Below the pieces are notes generated by a model, which did no database searches, was not told the origin of the DNA, and was given only the letters and a program-made list of their open reading frames with translations. This document shows, piece by piece, positions 17,851-27,747 of a stretch of 64,000 bases of DNA. How positions within the stretch are numbered: position 1 is the first letter of the stretch; each line of letters starts with the position of its first letter. Source of the DNA: Marinobacter salicampi. Its GTDB lineage: Bacteria > Pseudomonadota > Gammaproteobacteria > Pseudomonadales > Oleiphilaceae. The DNA is taken from the NCBI RefSeq assembly GCF_011074795.1, contig NZ_JAAMPF010000012.1, positions 124,001-188,000 of the forward strand, written 5' to 3'. Made by a program: the position numbers and the translations under genes.

Positions 17851-19656
17851 ATGAGCCTGAAACCCGATTTGACCGTACCGGAACAAAAGACCGCAAGCCT
17901 GTCTTTTTGCGATGCCACACCCAAGGCCTTCAGGGACTGGGTGGGGCAACTACCCATGGCGAACGTGGGCGAAGTTTCCCGCCAGCTCTACCACGCCATT
18001 ATCGAAATGAACCAGATGTTTCTGGCGCCGGCCCAGCGGTTGCAGCTGCTTGAGCTGATCCGGCCGAAGATACGGTTTGTCTGCGGTGAGCTGGCCCGGC
18101 ATTACCTTGGCATGGCGATCGCCCTGCCCGAGAGACAGCGCAAGATTGCCAATCTCTCCCAGGCCCTGCAGCTCCACCTGGCCAACGGCTATAAAATCAC
18201 TCTGCTTGAGCTGATAGACAACGGCGGTATAGAGAAAAACCGTAAGCTACTGAACACCAGTTGCCACCGGGCCCTGACCGAGCTGGGCGCCACCATTGTC
18301 AGGGCCCATCAGCTCTATTGCCCGAGCCCTGCGAGGAGCTGGCTCGAGTCCCATCGCATTTTCCGTTTTGCCTACCGCAACAAACTGATCTCGGCACCGA
18401 TCGAAGACCAGACCCTGTGCCATCGTCACAGCAGCACGGTGGCAGACGCCTACAAACGCATACTCATGCTGGGCTGCGCACGGCCCAACCAGCTGCGCCA
18501 GAGTGAACTGATGCAGGTCTATGAACTGTTTGAGTCTTGGACCGACCTGGTCAGGTGCAGTCCCGAGCTTGGTGAAAGCCTGTTCGTGGTGGACATGGAA
18601 CGGGACTCGCCACCGATCTACCGCAGCCTGATGCAGAATGCCCCCGGCAGTGACAGCTTTGGTTTCGATACCACAGCGGTATCCGAGCGAATCACTGAAT
18701 ACCTCCAGGCCCGGTATGACTACCAGCCTGCCACCGAAACCGCTCTGACGCTGCCGACAGCCGCCACCGACACGTTGCTCACCCACCTGGGCCAGGCCCT
18801 GGGCATCCTTACCAAGCGTAATTTCAACCGCATTGTCAGCCAGGGCTATCTGCACATTTGTGTGGGGCTGACCTCTGCCCATTATTTCGTGTCAGGAGAA
18901 AAGAACTTTAACCAGTTCGTCGCGGGCAATGACGCGAAAGAGCGTGCCGGCGCGGAAGAGGACGAGAATGTCTTTCTCAGCACCGCCAGGCGCCGCAACG
19001 ACGCCTGGGCCGGGGCCCACGATGCCGGTCCCAGCGAGGGGCTACGCTCTGCAGACAGTCCCATTAACTTTCGGGGAACCGGAGGCTCTTGCGAGGGCAG
19101 TGGGGCACGGGCTCAGCCTCGCTCTTACAAAACGCTGCTGATGAACACCAGCCCCGGTGGCTACTGCGTCAGCTGGGAAACTGATGTCCCACCCTGCTTG
19201 CAGGCGGGAGAAATTCTTGGGGTAAGGGAGAAAGTCGCCCACCCCTGGAGCATTGCGATCGTGCGCTGGATACGGCAGGTGCGTAACCAGGGTACACAGA
19301 TAGGCATTGAGCTGCTGGCGCCCAGCGCGTCCCCCTGTGGTGTCCGTCTGATCCAGAAAATTGGCAACAGCAGCGAATACCTGCGGGGGTTGCTGCTCCC
19401 GGAAATCAGTGCCGTTGGTCAGGCCGCCACCCTGATCACACCGCGACTGCCGTTCCAGTCCGGAAGCCGGATATCCCTGCTGCACGACGGCCGTGAAGAC
19501 CAGGGACAGCTGTCCCGCCGGGTCTCGGCCACTGGCAGCATCAGCCAGTTCGAGCTTAAACTGCAGCATAACAACCTTAGCGCCAATGAGGCACCGGTCA
19601 CATCCTCCAAAAAAGCCAGTGAGGACGAGTTCGACTCCCTGTGGCCTTCGCTCTAG
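17851..19656 (+). CDS. PilZ-domain c-di-GMP receptor, FimW-like
   Basis: A 601-residue cytoplasmic protein without signal or membrane segments. The long N-terminal region (1-400) is predicted all-helical and resembles no enzyme I know. The C-terminal third holds a PilZ-type c-di-GMP site: RAQPR (420-424, RxxxR) closely followed by NTSPGG (432-437, N/DxSxxG). RRNDAW at 381-386 is another recognisable block. In P. aeruginosa the gene immediately before fimX is fimW (PA4958), a PilZ protein that binds c-di-GMP at the cell pole during surface sensing and type IV pilus assembly. The fimX-serB-parC context here is the same, so orthology is likely, though identity was not measured. Confidence 0.82.
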   Translation: MSLKPDLTVPEQKTASLSFCDATPKAFRDWVGQLPMANVGEVSRQLYHAIIEMNQMFLAPAQRLQLLELIRPKIRFVCGELARHYLGMAIALPERQRKIANLSQALQLHLANGYKITLLELIDNGGIEKNRKLLNTSCHRALTELGATIVRAHQLYCPSPARSWLESHRIFRFAYRNKLISAPIEDQTLCHRHSSTVADAYKRILMLGCARPNQLRQSELMQVYELFESWTDLVRCSPELGESLFVVDMERDSPPIYRSLMQNAPGSDSFGFDTTAVSERITEYLQARYDYQPATETALTLPTAATDTLLTHLGQALGILTKRNFNRIVSQGYLHICVGLTSAHYFVSGEKNFNQFVAGNDAKERAGAEEDENVFLSTARRRNDAWAGAHDAGPSEGLRSADSPINFRGTGGSCEGSGARAQPRSYKTLLMNTSPGGYCVSWETDVPPCLQAGEILGVREKVAHPWSIAIVRWIRQVRNQGTQIGIELLAPSASPCGVRLIQKIGNSSEYLRGLLLPEISAVGQAATLITPRLPFQSGSRISLLHDGREDQGQLSRRVSATGSISQFELKLQHNNLSANEAPVTSSKKASEDEFDSLWPSL

Positions 19657-19784
19657 GAAAGGGTTGTTATTGGCAAATATCCGCTGCATCATTCGTCGGG
19701 CGAGAGTAACAGAGGCGCCGCGAATAAAGGCCTGCCGGTTTGCTCCCTAATAACGCTCAGCAGATTGCGAGAGATCTCCACGGC

Positions 19785-21869
19785 ATGCAGAAAAAGAACG
19801 CTACGGTTCATCTACTGTTACTTGACCCGTCTCAGAACGATGCGGAAACCCTGGTCAGCTTGTTGAGAAATGCTGGCCGCGCTACCCGGGCCCACCGGGT
19901 CACCTCGGAAGAAGACCTGGAAGAGGCCATCCGCACCGGCACCTGGGACCTCATGCTGGCCCGTGACATTGACCAGGAGGTCAAGCCGGAAGAGGCACTG
20001 GCGACCATCCGCCGGCTGGACAAGGACATCCCGTTCATTCTGCTGACCGGTGACTATGACCGGGACCGCACCGTAAGCTTTCTTAAAGCCGGTGCCCAGG
20101 ATACGGTGCCTGGCGACTACACCGACCTTCTGGTACTGGTCGTCCGCCGCGAGCTTTCTGCGCTGGACGAACGCCGGCGCCGCCGCTCCCTTGAGTCTCA
20201 CCTGCGGGAAGCGGAACAACGCTGCCAGCTTCTGCTGGAAAGCTCCAAGGATGCCATCGCCTACATCAACGATGGCATGCACATCTACGCCAATCAGTCA
20301 TACATGGACTTTCTCGGTTATGACGACATTGACGAGCTTATCTGCATTCCCCTTCTGGACACGCTCGCCCCGGAGAGCCAGGGTCCCTACAAGGACTTCA
20401 TGAAGGCTTTCGCCGATGGTGAAGACGATGGCATGAAGCTGAACTGCGTGGCGCGCCGCAGCGATGACCAGCAGCTCAACATCACCATGACAGCCTTGTC
20501 TGCCACATACGACGGCGAACCCTGCACGCAGATTGTGATCCAGCCTGAAAAGAGCGACCTGGAACTGGAAGAAAAGATTCGTCAGATCAGCAGCCAGGAT
20601 CTGTTGACCGGCCTGTTTAACCGCCAGTACCTGATGGACGCCCTCAACAAAGCGATCGTCAAGGCCGGTGAGAACAACGAGACCGGGGCTCTGGCCTATA
20701 TCGCTCTTGATGATTTCATGGCCATGAAGAGCAAAGTCGGCATCGCCGGGGCGGACCTGTTGCTGGGCGACCTGGCCGGCATCCTGCGCCAGCATGTGGG
20801 AGAGGAGATGATCCTGGCGCGGCTGAGCGACGACGCGTTCTGCATCCTTTGCCAGCCTTGCGAGGAACAGACACTGGCGGACCTGTGTGAACGCATACGC
20901 AAGCATATTGAAGATCACCTGTTCGACATCAGCGACCGCACGATCCAGTTAACGGTAAGCATCGGTGTTGCCGCCATTACCGAGAATTCGCCCAAGGCGC
21001 CCGATATGATCAGTCGCGCCCATACCGCATCAGCAGAGGTCAGGAAACTGGAGGGCCACGATCGCGGTAACGGCCTGGTGATCTACAACCCGGCGGACTT
21101 CGAGACCCTTGATGAAGACAATTCCGTTGAGGCGATCCAGAAGGCGCTTGATGAGGACCGTTTCCGGCTCCTGTTCCAGCCCATCATCAATCTCCGGGGT
21201 GAGGGTGAAGAGCACTACGAAGCGTTTGTGCGAATGCTAGATAAAGACGGCAAAGAGGTTTCGCCTTACGACTTCCTGCCGCCCATGGGGCCTTCGGACA
21301 TGGCCGGCAAAATCGATCGCTGGGTCACCCTGCAGACCATCAAGCAGCTTTCCGGGCACCGATCAAAAGGCCACGATACCCGCCTGTTCCTGAATATCAC
21401 TTCCGAAACCCTGCAGGACAAGACGTTCACTTCGTGGTTGAGTGTCGCGCTCAAGGCAGCCCGCCTGCCCGGCGATTCGCTGATATTCCAGATGCGCGAA
21501 GGTGACGCCAACGCCTATCTCAAGCAGGCCAGGGAGTTTTCCAAATCATTGCGGGAACTGCATTGTAAGGTATCGATCTGTCAGTTTGGCTGTGCCCTCA
21601 ACCCCTTCAATACTCTCAAGCATGTGGATGTGGACTACATCAAGATTGATGGCTCGTTTACCGAGGAGATTCAGAAGAGCGAAGAGGCCCGGGACAAGGT
21701 CAAGGAAATGGTCGAGTCCCTGCGCAGCTCAGGCAAGCTGACCATCATCCCCCTGGTAGAGAACGCCGCCGTGCTGGCGACGCTCTGGCAGGCAGGCGTC
21801 AACTACATTCAGGGCTACTACCTGCAGGCGCCGGTGCCGGAAATGAACTACGATTTCGGCGATCAGTGA
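19785..21869 (+). CDS. fimX: FimX-like c-di-GMP effector (degenerate REC-PAS-GGDEF-EAL)
   Basis: FimX controls type IV pilus assembly at one pole by binding c-di-GMP without cleaving it. Taking the ATG at 19785 gives 694 residues, near the 691 of P. aeruginosa FimX; a TTG 15 codons upstream is the alternative. Domains in order are a REC-like fold (about 8-120), PAS (about 145-255), GGDEF (270-435) with SDDAF instead of GGDEF, and EAL (450-690) with EAF instead of EAL at about 479-481. Both catalytic motifs are therefore broken while the EAL fold remains, which is the FimX pattern. It follows the FimW-like gene and precedes convergent serB, exactly as in P. aeruginosa. Confidence 0.93.
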   Translation: MQKKNATVHLLLLDPSQNDAETLVSLLRNAGRATRAHRVTSEEDLEEAIRTGTWDLMLARDIDQEVKPEEALATIRRLDKDIPFILLTGDYDRDRTVSFLKAGAQDTVPGDYTDLLVLVVRRELSALDERRRRRSLESHLREAEQRCQLLLESSKDAIAYINDGMHIYANQSYMDFLGYDDIDELICIPLLDTLAPESQGPYKDFMKAFADGEDDGMKLNCVARRSDDQQLNITMTALSATYDGEPCTQIVIQPEKSDLELEEKIRQISSQDLLTGLFNRQYLMDALNKAIVKAGENNETGALAYIALDDFMAMKSKVGIAGADLLLGDLAGILRQHVGEEMILARLSDDAFCILCQPCEEQTLADLCERIRKHIEDHLFDISDRTIQLTVSIGVAAITENSPKAPDMISRAHTASAEVRKLEGHDRGNGLVIYNPADFETLDEDNSVEAIQKALDEDRFRLLFQPIINLRGEGEEHYEAFVRMLDKDGKEVSPYDFLPPMGPSDMAGKIDRWVTLQTIKQLSGHRSKGHDTRLFLNITSETLQDKTFTSWLSVALKAARLPGDSLIFQMREGDANAYLKQAREFSKSLRELHCKVSICQFGCALNPFNTLKHVDVDYIKIDGSFTEEIQKSEEARDKVKEMVESLRSSGKLTIIPLVENAAVLATLWQAGVNYIQGYYLQAPVPEMNYDFGDQ

Positions 21870-23071
21870 GTTTCGCTCTCCCTGAATCCGATCAGATAGA
21901 GGATGGCGTCCAGCCCGAGCGTTGAAATTGAGTGACGGGCGGACTCCTTGACCAGGGGTTTGGCCCGAAAAGCCACCCCCAGGCCCGCCTGGCTCAGCAT
22001 GGGTAGGTCGTTGGCGCCGTCCCCTACTGCAATCACCTGTTCCCGGGACACGTTCTCCTTGAGGGCGATTTCCTTGAGCAGCTCAGCCTTGCGCTGGCCG
22101 TCCACGATCCGGCCCGATACCCGGCCCGTGACCTTGCCGTCGACAATTTCCAGTTCGTTGGCATAGACGTAGTCAATACCCAGTCGTTGCTGGAGGTTGC
22201 GGGCAAAATAGCTGAAACCGCCGGACAGGATGGCCGTACGATACCCCAGAGACTTCAGGCTGCGCAGAAGATGTTCTGCGCCCTCGGTAAGTTTCAGGCG
22301 CTCGGCGATGGCCGCAAGCACGGACTCATCCAGGCCCTTGAGCAGGGCCAGGCGTTCGGCAAAGCTCGCGGCAAAATCCAGCTTGCCCTGCATGGCCAGT
22401 TCGGTAATGGCCGCTACCTGCTCACCCACGCCCGCCTCACGGGCCAGCTCGTCGATAACCTCAGCCTCTATCAATGTGGAATCCATATCGAACACCACCA
22501 GACGGCGGTTGCGGCGGAAGATCGAATCTTCCTGGAAGGCGATATCGACGTTCATCTCGCTGGCTATATGAAGGAAATCGGAGCGTAACTTCTCCGGATC
22601 CTCTGGCGTACCGCGCACGGAAAACTCGATACAGGCAATGCGGTCGTCCGACGGTTTCAGAGACGGCCGTGCTGACAGGCGGGATATGTTGTCGATATTC
22701 AGGCCATGGCGCGCCGTGATGGCCGAAACCCGGGCAATCTGCTCCGCCTTGATGTCCCTGGACATCAGGGTAACGATGTAGCAGGCCCGGTTTCTGCCCG
22801 AGGCCCAGCTCTGGTATTCCGCTTCCGATATGGGCGCAAACCGGACCTGGAGGTCCAGGGCGTGCAGGCGGAAAAGCAATTCCTTTACTACTGATGAAGA
22901 TTTCGACTCATCGGGTATCTCCGCCAGAATACCCCAGGTCAGATGGTCATGGATCACCGCCTGACCGATGTCCAGTATACGGACGTCATATCGGCCCATG
23001 ATACCGGTGATTTCGGAAGTCAGACCTGGCTTGTCACGACCGGACACATTGATCAGTACCAGCTCACTCAC
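21863..23071 (-). CDS. serB: Phosphoserine phosphatase SerB
   Basis: Last step of serine synthesis. About 402 residues: two N-terminal ACT-like domains (1-85 and 95-175) then the HAD phosphatase with [25 protein letters not shown] and [10 protein letters not shown]. The frame is open 11 more codons into parC, but the GTG at 23071 gives [16 protein letters not shown], matching the Pseudomonas N-terminus, and has AAGGAG 10 nt before it. That start overlaps the parC stop by 8 nt, so serB is probably translated from the parC message. It overlaps the end of fimX by 7 nt on the opposite strand. Confidence 0.95.
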   Translation of the reverse strand: MSELVLINVSGRDKPGLTSEITGIMGRYDVRILDIGQAVIHDHLTWGILAEIPDESKSSSVVKELLFRLHALDLQVRFAPISEAEYQSWASGRNRACYIVTLMSRDIKAEQIARVSAITARHGLNIDNISRLSARPSLKPSDDRIACIEFSVRGTPEDPEKLRSDFLHIASEMNVDIAFQEDSIFRRNRRLVVFDMDSTLIEAEVIDELAREAGVGEQVAAITELAMQGKLDFAASFAERLALLKGLDESVLAAIAERLKLTEGAEHLLRSLKSLGYRTAILSGGFSYFARNLQQRLGIDYVYANELEIVDGKVTGRVSGRIVDGQRKAELLKEIALKENVSREQVIAVGDGANDLPMLSQAGLGVAFRAKPLVKESARHSISTLGLDAILYLIGFRESETH

Positions 23072-25382
23072 GTTCAGGCTGCTCCTTGTCGTCTGCGCCA
23101 TCATCTTCGGTTTCCGCGGCTACCGGGCTACTACCTACGACCTCGATACCGTCTACCCGCTGCAGGCCCCGGGGCAACTTATGCCCGCGCCGACCCCGTT
23201 CGCCGAGGTAATGCTCCAGGTCACTGAACTGAAGGCTCATCTTGCGTTTGCCTGCCTGTATCTGAAGTTGATCCTTTTCAGCGAACACGGCCACCGCCAC
23301 CACAAACTCCTCCCGGTTCTGGACCCGTGCCGAGGGGATGCTTATGATCTTGTTGCCCTTGCCCTTGGCCAGTTCAGGCAGTTCGCTTAGCGGGAACACC
23401 AGCATCCGCCCCTCATTGGTAATAGCTGCCAGAAACAGCGGCTCACTGCGCTTGGGAATCAGCTTGGGCGGCATGATGCGGGCGCCCTTGGGTACATTGA
23501 CCACGGCTTTACCGTTACGGTTCTTGCTGATCATTTCCTCCAGTGATGTGACAAAGCCATAGCCGCCGTCCGTCACCAGCAGGACCTTTTCCGACGGGTC
23601 CCCCATGAGCAGACCGGAGAAGGTAGCGCCTGAGGGCGGATTGATACGCCCGGTAAGGGGATCGCCCTGGCCACGGGCGGAAGGCAGGGTATGGGCCAGC
23701 AGCGAATAGGCCCGACCCGTCGAGTCGAGGAAGATGGCCTGCTGATTAGTGCGCCCCTTGGCCGCCATGGCAAAACGGTCACCAGACTTGTAGCTCAGCC
23801 CTTCCGGCTCAATGTCATGGCCCTTGGCCGCCCTGACCCAGCCCTTGTCGGACAGCACCACGGTCACCGGATCGTTGGAGATCAGGTCGAGTTCACTGAA
23901 GGCTTTTGCTTCTTCCCTGGCCACAATCGGCGAACGCCGGTCATCGCCATAGGTCTCGGCATCGGCCTGCAGCTCGGACTTGATCAGTTCCCGCAAGCGG
24001 TCCTTGGAACCCAGTATCGACTGCAACTCATCCCGCTCAGCGGCCAGTTCGTCCTGCTCGCCACGAATCTTCATCTCCTCAAGTTTGGCCAGGTGCCTCA
24101 GCTTGAGCTCGAGTATGGCTTCGGCCTGCTCGCCGGTGAGGGCAAAGCGACTGATCAGCTCCGCCTTGGGTTTGTCGTAGCTGCGGATAATCTCAATGAC
24201 CTCGTCAATATTGAGATAGGCGATCAGAAGGCCTTCCAGCAGGTGAAGCCGGGACAGTACCTTATCGAGCCGGTATTGCAGACGACGGGTGACCGTCACC
24301 CACCGGTAGCTGATCCATTCGCTGAGCAGGGTGTGCAGGTTCTTGACCGCAGGGCGCCCGTCCGTGCCAATGACGTTGATGTTGACCCGGTAGGTTTTCT
24401 CAAGGTCGGTACTGGCAAACAGATGGGCCATAAGGCCCTGCTGATCCACCCGGTTGGACCGGGGCACGATCACCAGACGGGTGGGGTTCTCGTGGTCTGA
24501 CTCGTCCCTCAGGTCTGCCACCATGGGCAGTTTGCGGGTCTGCATCTGGTGCGCTATCTGCTCCAGTACACGGTTGCCGGAAACCTGATGAGGCAGATCG
24601 GTGACTACGATCTCACCGCTTTCGTTGATCCAGCGGGCACGCATGCGTAGAGACCCACGCCCGGTCTCGTACATCTGCCGCAGATCTTTCTGGGGCGTGA
24701 TGATTTCAGCGTAGGTTGGAAAATCCGGGCCCTTGATGTGCTCGCACAACTGATCGATGGTGGTATCCGGATCGTCAAGCAGACGGATGCAGGCAGCTGT
24801 GACTTCCCTGACGTTATGGGGCGGAATATCCGTGGCCATCCCCACGGCAATACCCGTAGTTCCGTTCAGCAACACGTGAGGCAGTCGTGCTGGCAGCGTC
24901 GAGGGCTCATCCATGGTGCCATCAAAATTTGGCACCCAGTCGACCGTGCCCTGCCCCAATTCCGACAGGAGGACATCTGCAAAGGCGGCGAGCCTTGATT
25001 CGGTATAACGCATGGCGGCAAAGGACTTGGGGTCATCCGGAGAACCCCAGTTGCCCTGGCCGTCTACCAGCGGATAGCGGTAGGAGAACGGCTGGGCCAT
25101 GAGAACCATCGCCTCATAGCAAGCGCTGTCGCCGTGAGGGTGAAACTTACCCAGAACATCACCTACGGTACGTGCCGACTTCTTGTACTTGGAAGTGGAC
25201 TTCAGACCAAGTTCGGACATGGCATAGATGATACGCCGCTGCACAGGCTTGAGGCCGTCACCGACACTCGGCAAGGCACGGTCCAGGATGACGTACATCG
25301 AATAATCAAGGTAGGCCTTCTCGGTATAATCCCGCAGCGCAACGCGCTCGAACCCTTCGTCCGTGGTCTGAAATTCTGGCAT
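23064..25382 (-). CDS. parC: DNA topoisomerase IV subunit A
   Basis: DNA-cleaving subunit that decatenates daughter chromosomes. The ATG at 25382 (AGAGG 5 nt upstream) gives 772 residues starting [32 protein letters not shown]; an 11-codon upstream extension lacks homology. The quinolone region [19 protein letters not shown] keeps the wild-type Ser and Glu, and [10 protein letters not shown] holds the catalytic Tyr. A C-terminal beta-pinwheel follows. parE lies 5.5 kb upstream on the same strand with five unrelated genes between. Confidence 0.97.
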   Translation of the reverse strand: MPEFQTTDEGFERVALRDYTEKAYLDYSMYVILDRALPSVGDGLKPVQRRIIYAMSELGLKSTSKYKKSARTVGDVLGKFHPHGDSACYEAMVLMAQPFSYRYPLVDGQGNWGSPDDPKSFAAMRYTESRLAAFADVLLSELGQGTVDWVPNFDGTMDEPSTLPARLPHVLLNGTTGIAVGMATDIPPHNVREVTAACIRLLDDPDTTIDQLCEHIKGPDFPTYAEIITPQKDLRQMYETGRGSLRMRARWINESGEIVVTDLPHQVSGNRVLEQIAHQMQTRKLPMVADLRDESDHENPTRLVIVPRSNRVDQQGLMAHLFASTDLEKTYRVNINVIGTDGRPAVKNLHTLLSEWISYRWVTVTRRLQYRLDKVLSRLHLLEGLLIAYLNIDEVIEIIRSYDKPKAELISRFALTGEQAEAILELKLRHLAKLEEMKIRGEQDELAAERDELQSILGSKDRLRELIKSELQADAETYGDDRRSPIVAREEAKAFSELDLISNDPVTVVLSDKGWVRAAKGHDIEPEGLSYKSGDRFAMAAKGRTNQQAIFLDSTGRAYSLLAHTLPSARGQGDPLTGRINPPSGATFSGLLMGDPSEKVLLVTDGGYGFVTSLEEMISKNRNGKAVVNVPKGARIMPPKLIPKRSEPLFLAAITNEGRMLVFPLSELPELAKGKGNKIISIPSARVQNREEFVVAVAVFAEKDQLQIQAGKRKMSLQFSDLEHYLGERGRRGHKLPRGLQRVDGIEVVGSSPVAAETEDDGADDKEQPERE

Positions 25383-25614
25383 GGAAGCCTCTTGTAACTG
25401 TTGTGAATACCGCATGCTGCCAGGGACAGCGAATCAGGGTGCTCATTATAGGTAGGCGGAGCGCCGGACACCAATCTGTGTCATCACCGGCAGGGGTTCT
25501 GTTTTTAAATAGCGGAATGCACGCATGGAGAGGAGATCTGTCAGGCCGTATTCTCGATTCAAGTTAACGGGTTACCTTTTTGCAACTTTCCTTGATTTAT
25601 CCAGAGCAAACGCG

Positions 25615-25875
25615 ATGAGAACGACCTTTCAAGCTTGCCGACAAGCCATGTTAACCGCCTTTGCCAACGGGGCCCTGGCTCTTGCCCTTATGCTATTGGC
25701 TGAGTTTGCCCTCAGCGGAAATTTCCGTATTGCACAGACCTACTTGTGGGCCGGCCTGCTCATCTGGCTGGTCATATTCAGTGCCCAGTTCTATCGCCAG
25801 CTACGACTTTGCCGCTGCGCCCAGCGCCGGCAGGATGGCAATCCGGCCCTTAACGGGCCGGATGAACTTCGGTAA
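25615..25875 (+). CDS. Small two-helix membrane protein, unknown function
   Basis: I do not recognise this gene. From the ATG at 25615 it would encode 86 residues with two predicted membrane helices (ANGALALALMLLAEFAL and TYLWAGLLIWLVIFSAQFY) and a basic Cys-containing tail (RQLRLCRCAQRR). An ATG at 25525 in the same frame would add 30 residues from an AT-rich, promoter-like stretch, so the shorter form is preferred; neither start has a strong ribosome site. A perfect hairpin starts 10 nt after the stop, which supports a real transcription unit. Convergent with the YceI gene. Confidence 0.5.
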   Translation: MRTTFQACRQAMLTAFANGALALALMLLAEFALSGNFRIAQTYLWAGLLIWLVIFSAQFYRQLRLCRCAQRRQDGNPALNGPDELR

Positions 25876-25885
25876 TCATGCAGGT

Positions 25886-25906
25886 CGGTCAGGCCTGGCC
25901 TGACCG
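25886..25906. terminator. Perfect hairpin between convergent genes
   Basis: Arms CGGTCAGGCC (25886-25895) and GGCCTGACCG (25897-25906) are a perfect 10-bp inverted repeat separated by one base, followed on the plus strand by TTTCC. It lies between the small membrane gene and the convergent yceI-like gene, 10 nt and 8 nt from their stops, so it probably ends both transcripts. Confidence 0.65.
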
Positions 25907-25913
25907 TTTCCGG

Positions 25914-26513
25914 CTACTGCTTGACCCCTTCCACAGAAATAATCAGTTCGACCGTCTCGGCCGACTCGCCAAGGTTCTTGGTAATGCCGAAATCGGCCAG
26001 CCTGAGCTCTGTCTCAGCCTCAAAGCCCATGCGATAGCCGCCCCACGGATCCTCGCCGTGACCGACCATTTCTGCGTCCAGGGTAATTTCCCTGGTTACA
26101 CCATGTAGCGTCAGGTCACCGATGATATCCGCTTCGCCTTGCTCATCCCCAAGCTCAATGCGCTTGCTGGTAAAGGTGGCTGTGGGGTATTCGTCAACGT
26201 GGAGAAAGTCGTCGCTGCGCAGGTGCTTGTCGCGTTCACCGTGGTTGGAGTCCACGCTTTCGGTCTGAACCGTGACCGTAACCTTGCTGTTCTCAGGGTT
26301 CTCTGCATCATAGACAAACTCGCCATCGAACTCGTTGAACCTGCCGTAAAGCCAGCTAAAGCCCAGGTGGGAGATCTTGAAATTAATGAACTGGTGCTGG
26401 CCTTCAGTGTCGAAAGCATAGGTACCACTATGCTCAGAAGCCTGGACGCCAGGCAGCATCGCCACGGACAAGACCGTGGCTGCGAAAGTGGTTCTGATAG
26501 TGCTTGAATTCAT
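25914..26513 (-). CDS. YceI family periplasmic protein
   Basis: Lipocalin-like protein of the YceI family, whose members bind isoprenoid quinones or polyprenyl lipids in the periplasm. The 199 residues start with a signal peptide (MNSSTIRTTFAATVLSVAMLPGVQA) and continue with the family pattern: YAFDTEGQHQFINFKISHLGFSWLYG, DEYPTATFTS, GDLTLHGVTREITLDA and GFEAETELRLADFGI. The cytochrome b561 gene lies directly upstream on the same strand, a very common pairing, suggesting a joint role in quinone-linked redox chemistry. Confidence 0.93.
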   Translation of the reverse strand: MNSSTIRTTFAATVLSVAMLPGVQASEHSGTYAFDTEGQHQFINFKISHLGFSWLYGRFNEFDGEFVYDAENPENSKVTVTVQTESVDSNHGERDKHLRSDDFLHVDEYPTATFTSKRIELGDEQGEADIIGDLTLHGVTREITLDAEMVGHGEDPWGGYRMGFEAETELRLADFGITKNLGESAETVELIISVEGVKQ

Positions 26514-26581
26514 CTGACTGTCTCCTTTAATTCATCCTGTCGGGCATGCCTGCGAGTGCAGAATGATGTAATACGGGCCGT

Positions 26582-27130
26582 TCAGTCGGGCTTGAGCATC
26601 CGGCGTAGCGTTCGGTCCCGGTCGATAAAATGGTGTTTCATCGACGCCAGGGCATGAACACCCGCCAAACCCACCAATGCCCAGGTAGACCAGTAGTGAA
26701 CATCCCCCACGATGGTTTCGAGTTCCCGCATCCGCCCCGTCACCGAAGGCACCGAAAACCAGTTGAAAACCTGAACGGATGAGCCATCGGCGGTGGAGAT
26801 AAGGTAGCCGCTGACGATCGCGACGAAAATCAGCACATACAGCGTCAGATGGGCCCCATAGGCCGCCCAGATTTCAAATCGCGAATGCCCGGCCAGCGGC
26901 TCCGGCCTGGGATTAAAGAGGCGCCAGGCCACCCTCACCACCATGACGGCAGCGAGGATCAGGCCGACACTTCTGTGTATGTCGGGCGCGGTCCGGTACC
27001 AGTCGTCGTAATACCCCAGATCGACCATGTACCAACCCAGGCCGAAAAGCCCGAACACCGCCAGTGCGATCAGCCAGTGCAGTAGGATGGCGACCCAACC
27101 GTAGCTCTTGCGCGAATTGCTCAACTGCAT
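26582..27130 (-). CDS. Cytochrome b561
   Basis: Four-helix di-heme inner-membrane cytochrome b of the bacterial CybB type, passing electrons between quinones and periplasmic acceptors. The ATG at 27130, with GGAAGG 8 nt upstream, gives 182 residues; the longer frame adds only hydrophilic residues. Likely heme ligands are His in ILLHWLIALAVFG, DIHRSVG, GDVHYW and GLAGVHALASMKHHF. The pair with the YceI gene, 68 nt downstream, is typical and probably an operon. Confidence 0.93.
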   Translation of the reverse strand: MQLSNSRKSYGWVAILLHWLIALAVFGLFGLGWYMVDLGYYDDWYRTAPDIHRSVGLILAAVMVVRVAWRLFNPRPEPLAGHSRFEIWAAYGAHLTLYVLIFVAIVSGYLISTADGSSVQVFNWFSVPSVTGRMRELETIVGDVHYWSTWALVGLAGVHALASMKHHFIDRDRTLRRMLKPD

Positions 27131-27747
27131 CGTCTTAACCTTCCACGAGCTGATGCTCCCCCGGCTGCTGCTCAATAATAGGAAGTCTAGGAACAGCAGC
27201 GTTCAAATCCAAACGAAATGTTTTGGGCACCATAGTCAGAAAAACTGATGCTTGACTTTTGTCGCATGGGGATTTTACGGATTGAGACATCACACTAAGA
27301 GGATAGACTACTCGCATAACAGCCGACCCTGGACGGTCGCGCTGTAATTCTCAACTACCCTATAGGAACACATGATGGAAATTGAATTCGACGAGCGTGT
27401 CGTTGTCCCAAGCAATAACTGAGTACCAAGTAATAACTGATAGATCGGATGAGCCGGACGACCCCGGCTCGCCCTAACCCCGCTTTAATCTCTCTCCTAC
27501 TCTGCCGAAAAGTGCTCTCTTTGCACTGGCCTGAACAGATATATTGCCGTGGAAGCAATGTATTAAGGCCGTAAGCTGACAAAGCGTAACTCTTACAGGC
27601 TGGTAACTTTCTGGAAAGTTTGGCATTCTTCCTCTGTCGTAGCTTTGATGTTTGTCAGCTCGGGCAGCGATGTGCACTTTACATACAGGTTGAGTCTGAA
27701 CTCACCTACGACCTCAACGTTTTCGTCCAGGGTTTCAGTGCTGAGCT
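27131..27747. other. 617-nt gap upstream of the cytochrome and EAL genes
   Basis: No convincing gene was found on either strand; the short open frames here lack ribosome sites and recognisable protein character. The stretch must hold the divergent promoters of the cytochrome b561 and EAL genes. Visible structure is a GAGCCGG/CCGGCTC stem near 27448-27470, a repeated AAGYAATAACTGA at about 27409 and 27428, and the perfect inverted repeat AACTTTC-TG-GAAAGTT at 27605-27620. Confidence 0.6.
27605..27620. promoter_or_regulatory. Perfect inverted repeat, candidate operator for the EAL gene
   Basis: AACTTTC (27605-27611), TG, GAAAGTT (27614-27620): a 7-bp dyad about 130 nt before the EAL start. Size and symmetry suit a dimeric regulator, but no regulator is encoded nearby and function is a guess. 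Confidence 0.25.

Noticed and set aside
27474..27677. 67-aa minus-strand ORF in the long gap
   Set aside because: No ribosome site, no hydrophobic or motif pattern, and mixed composition.
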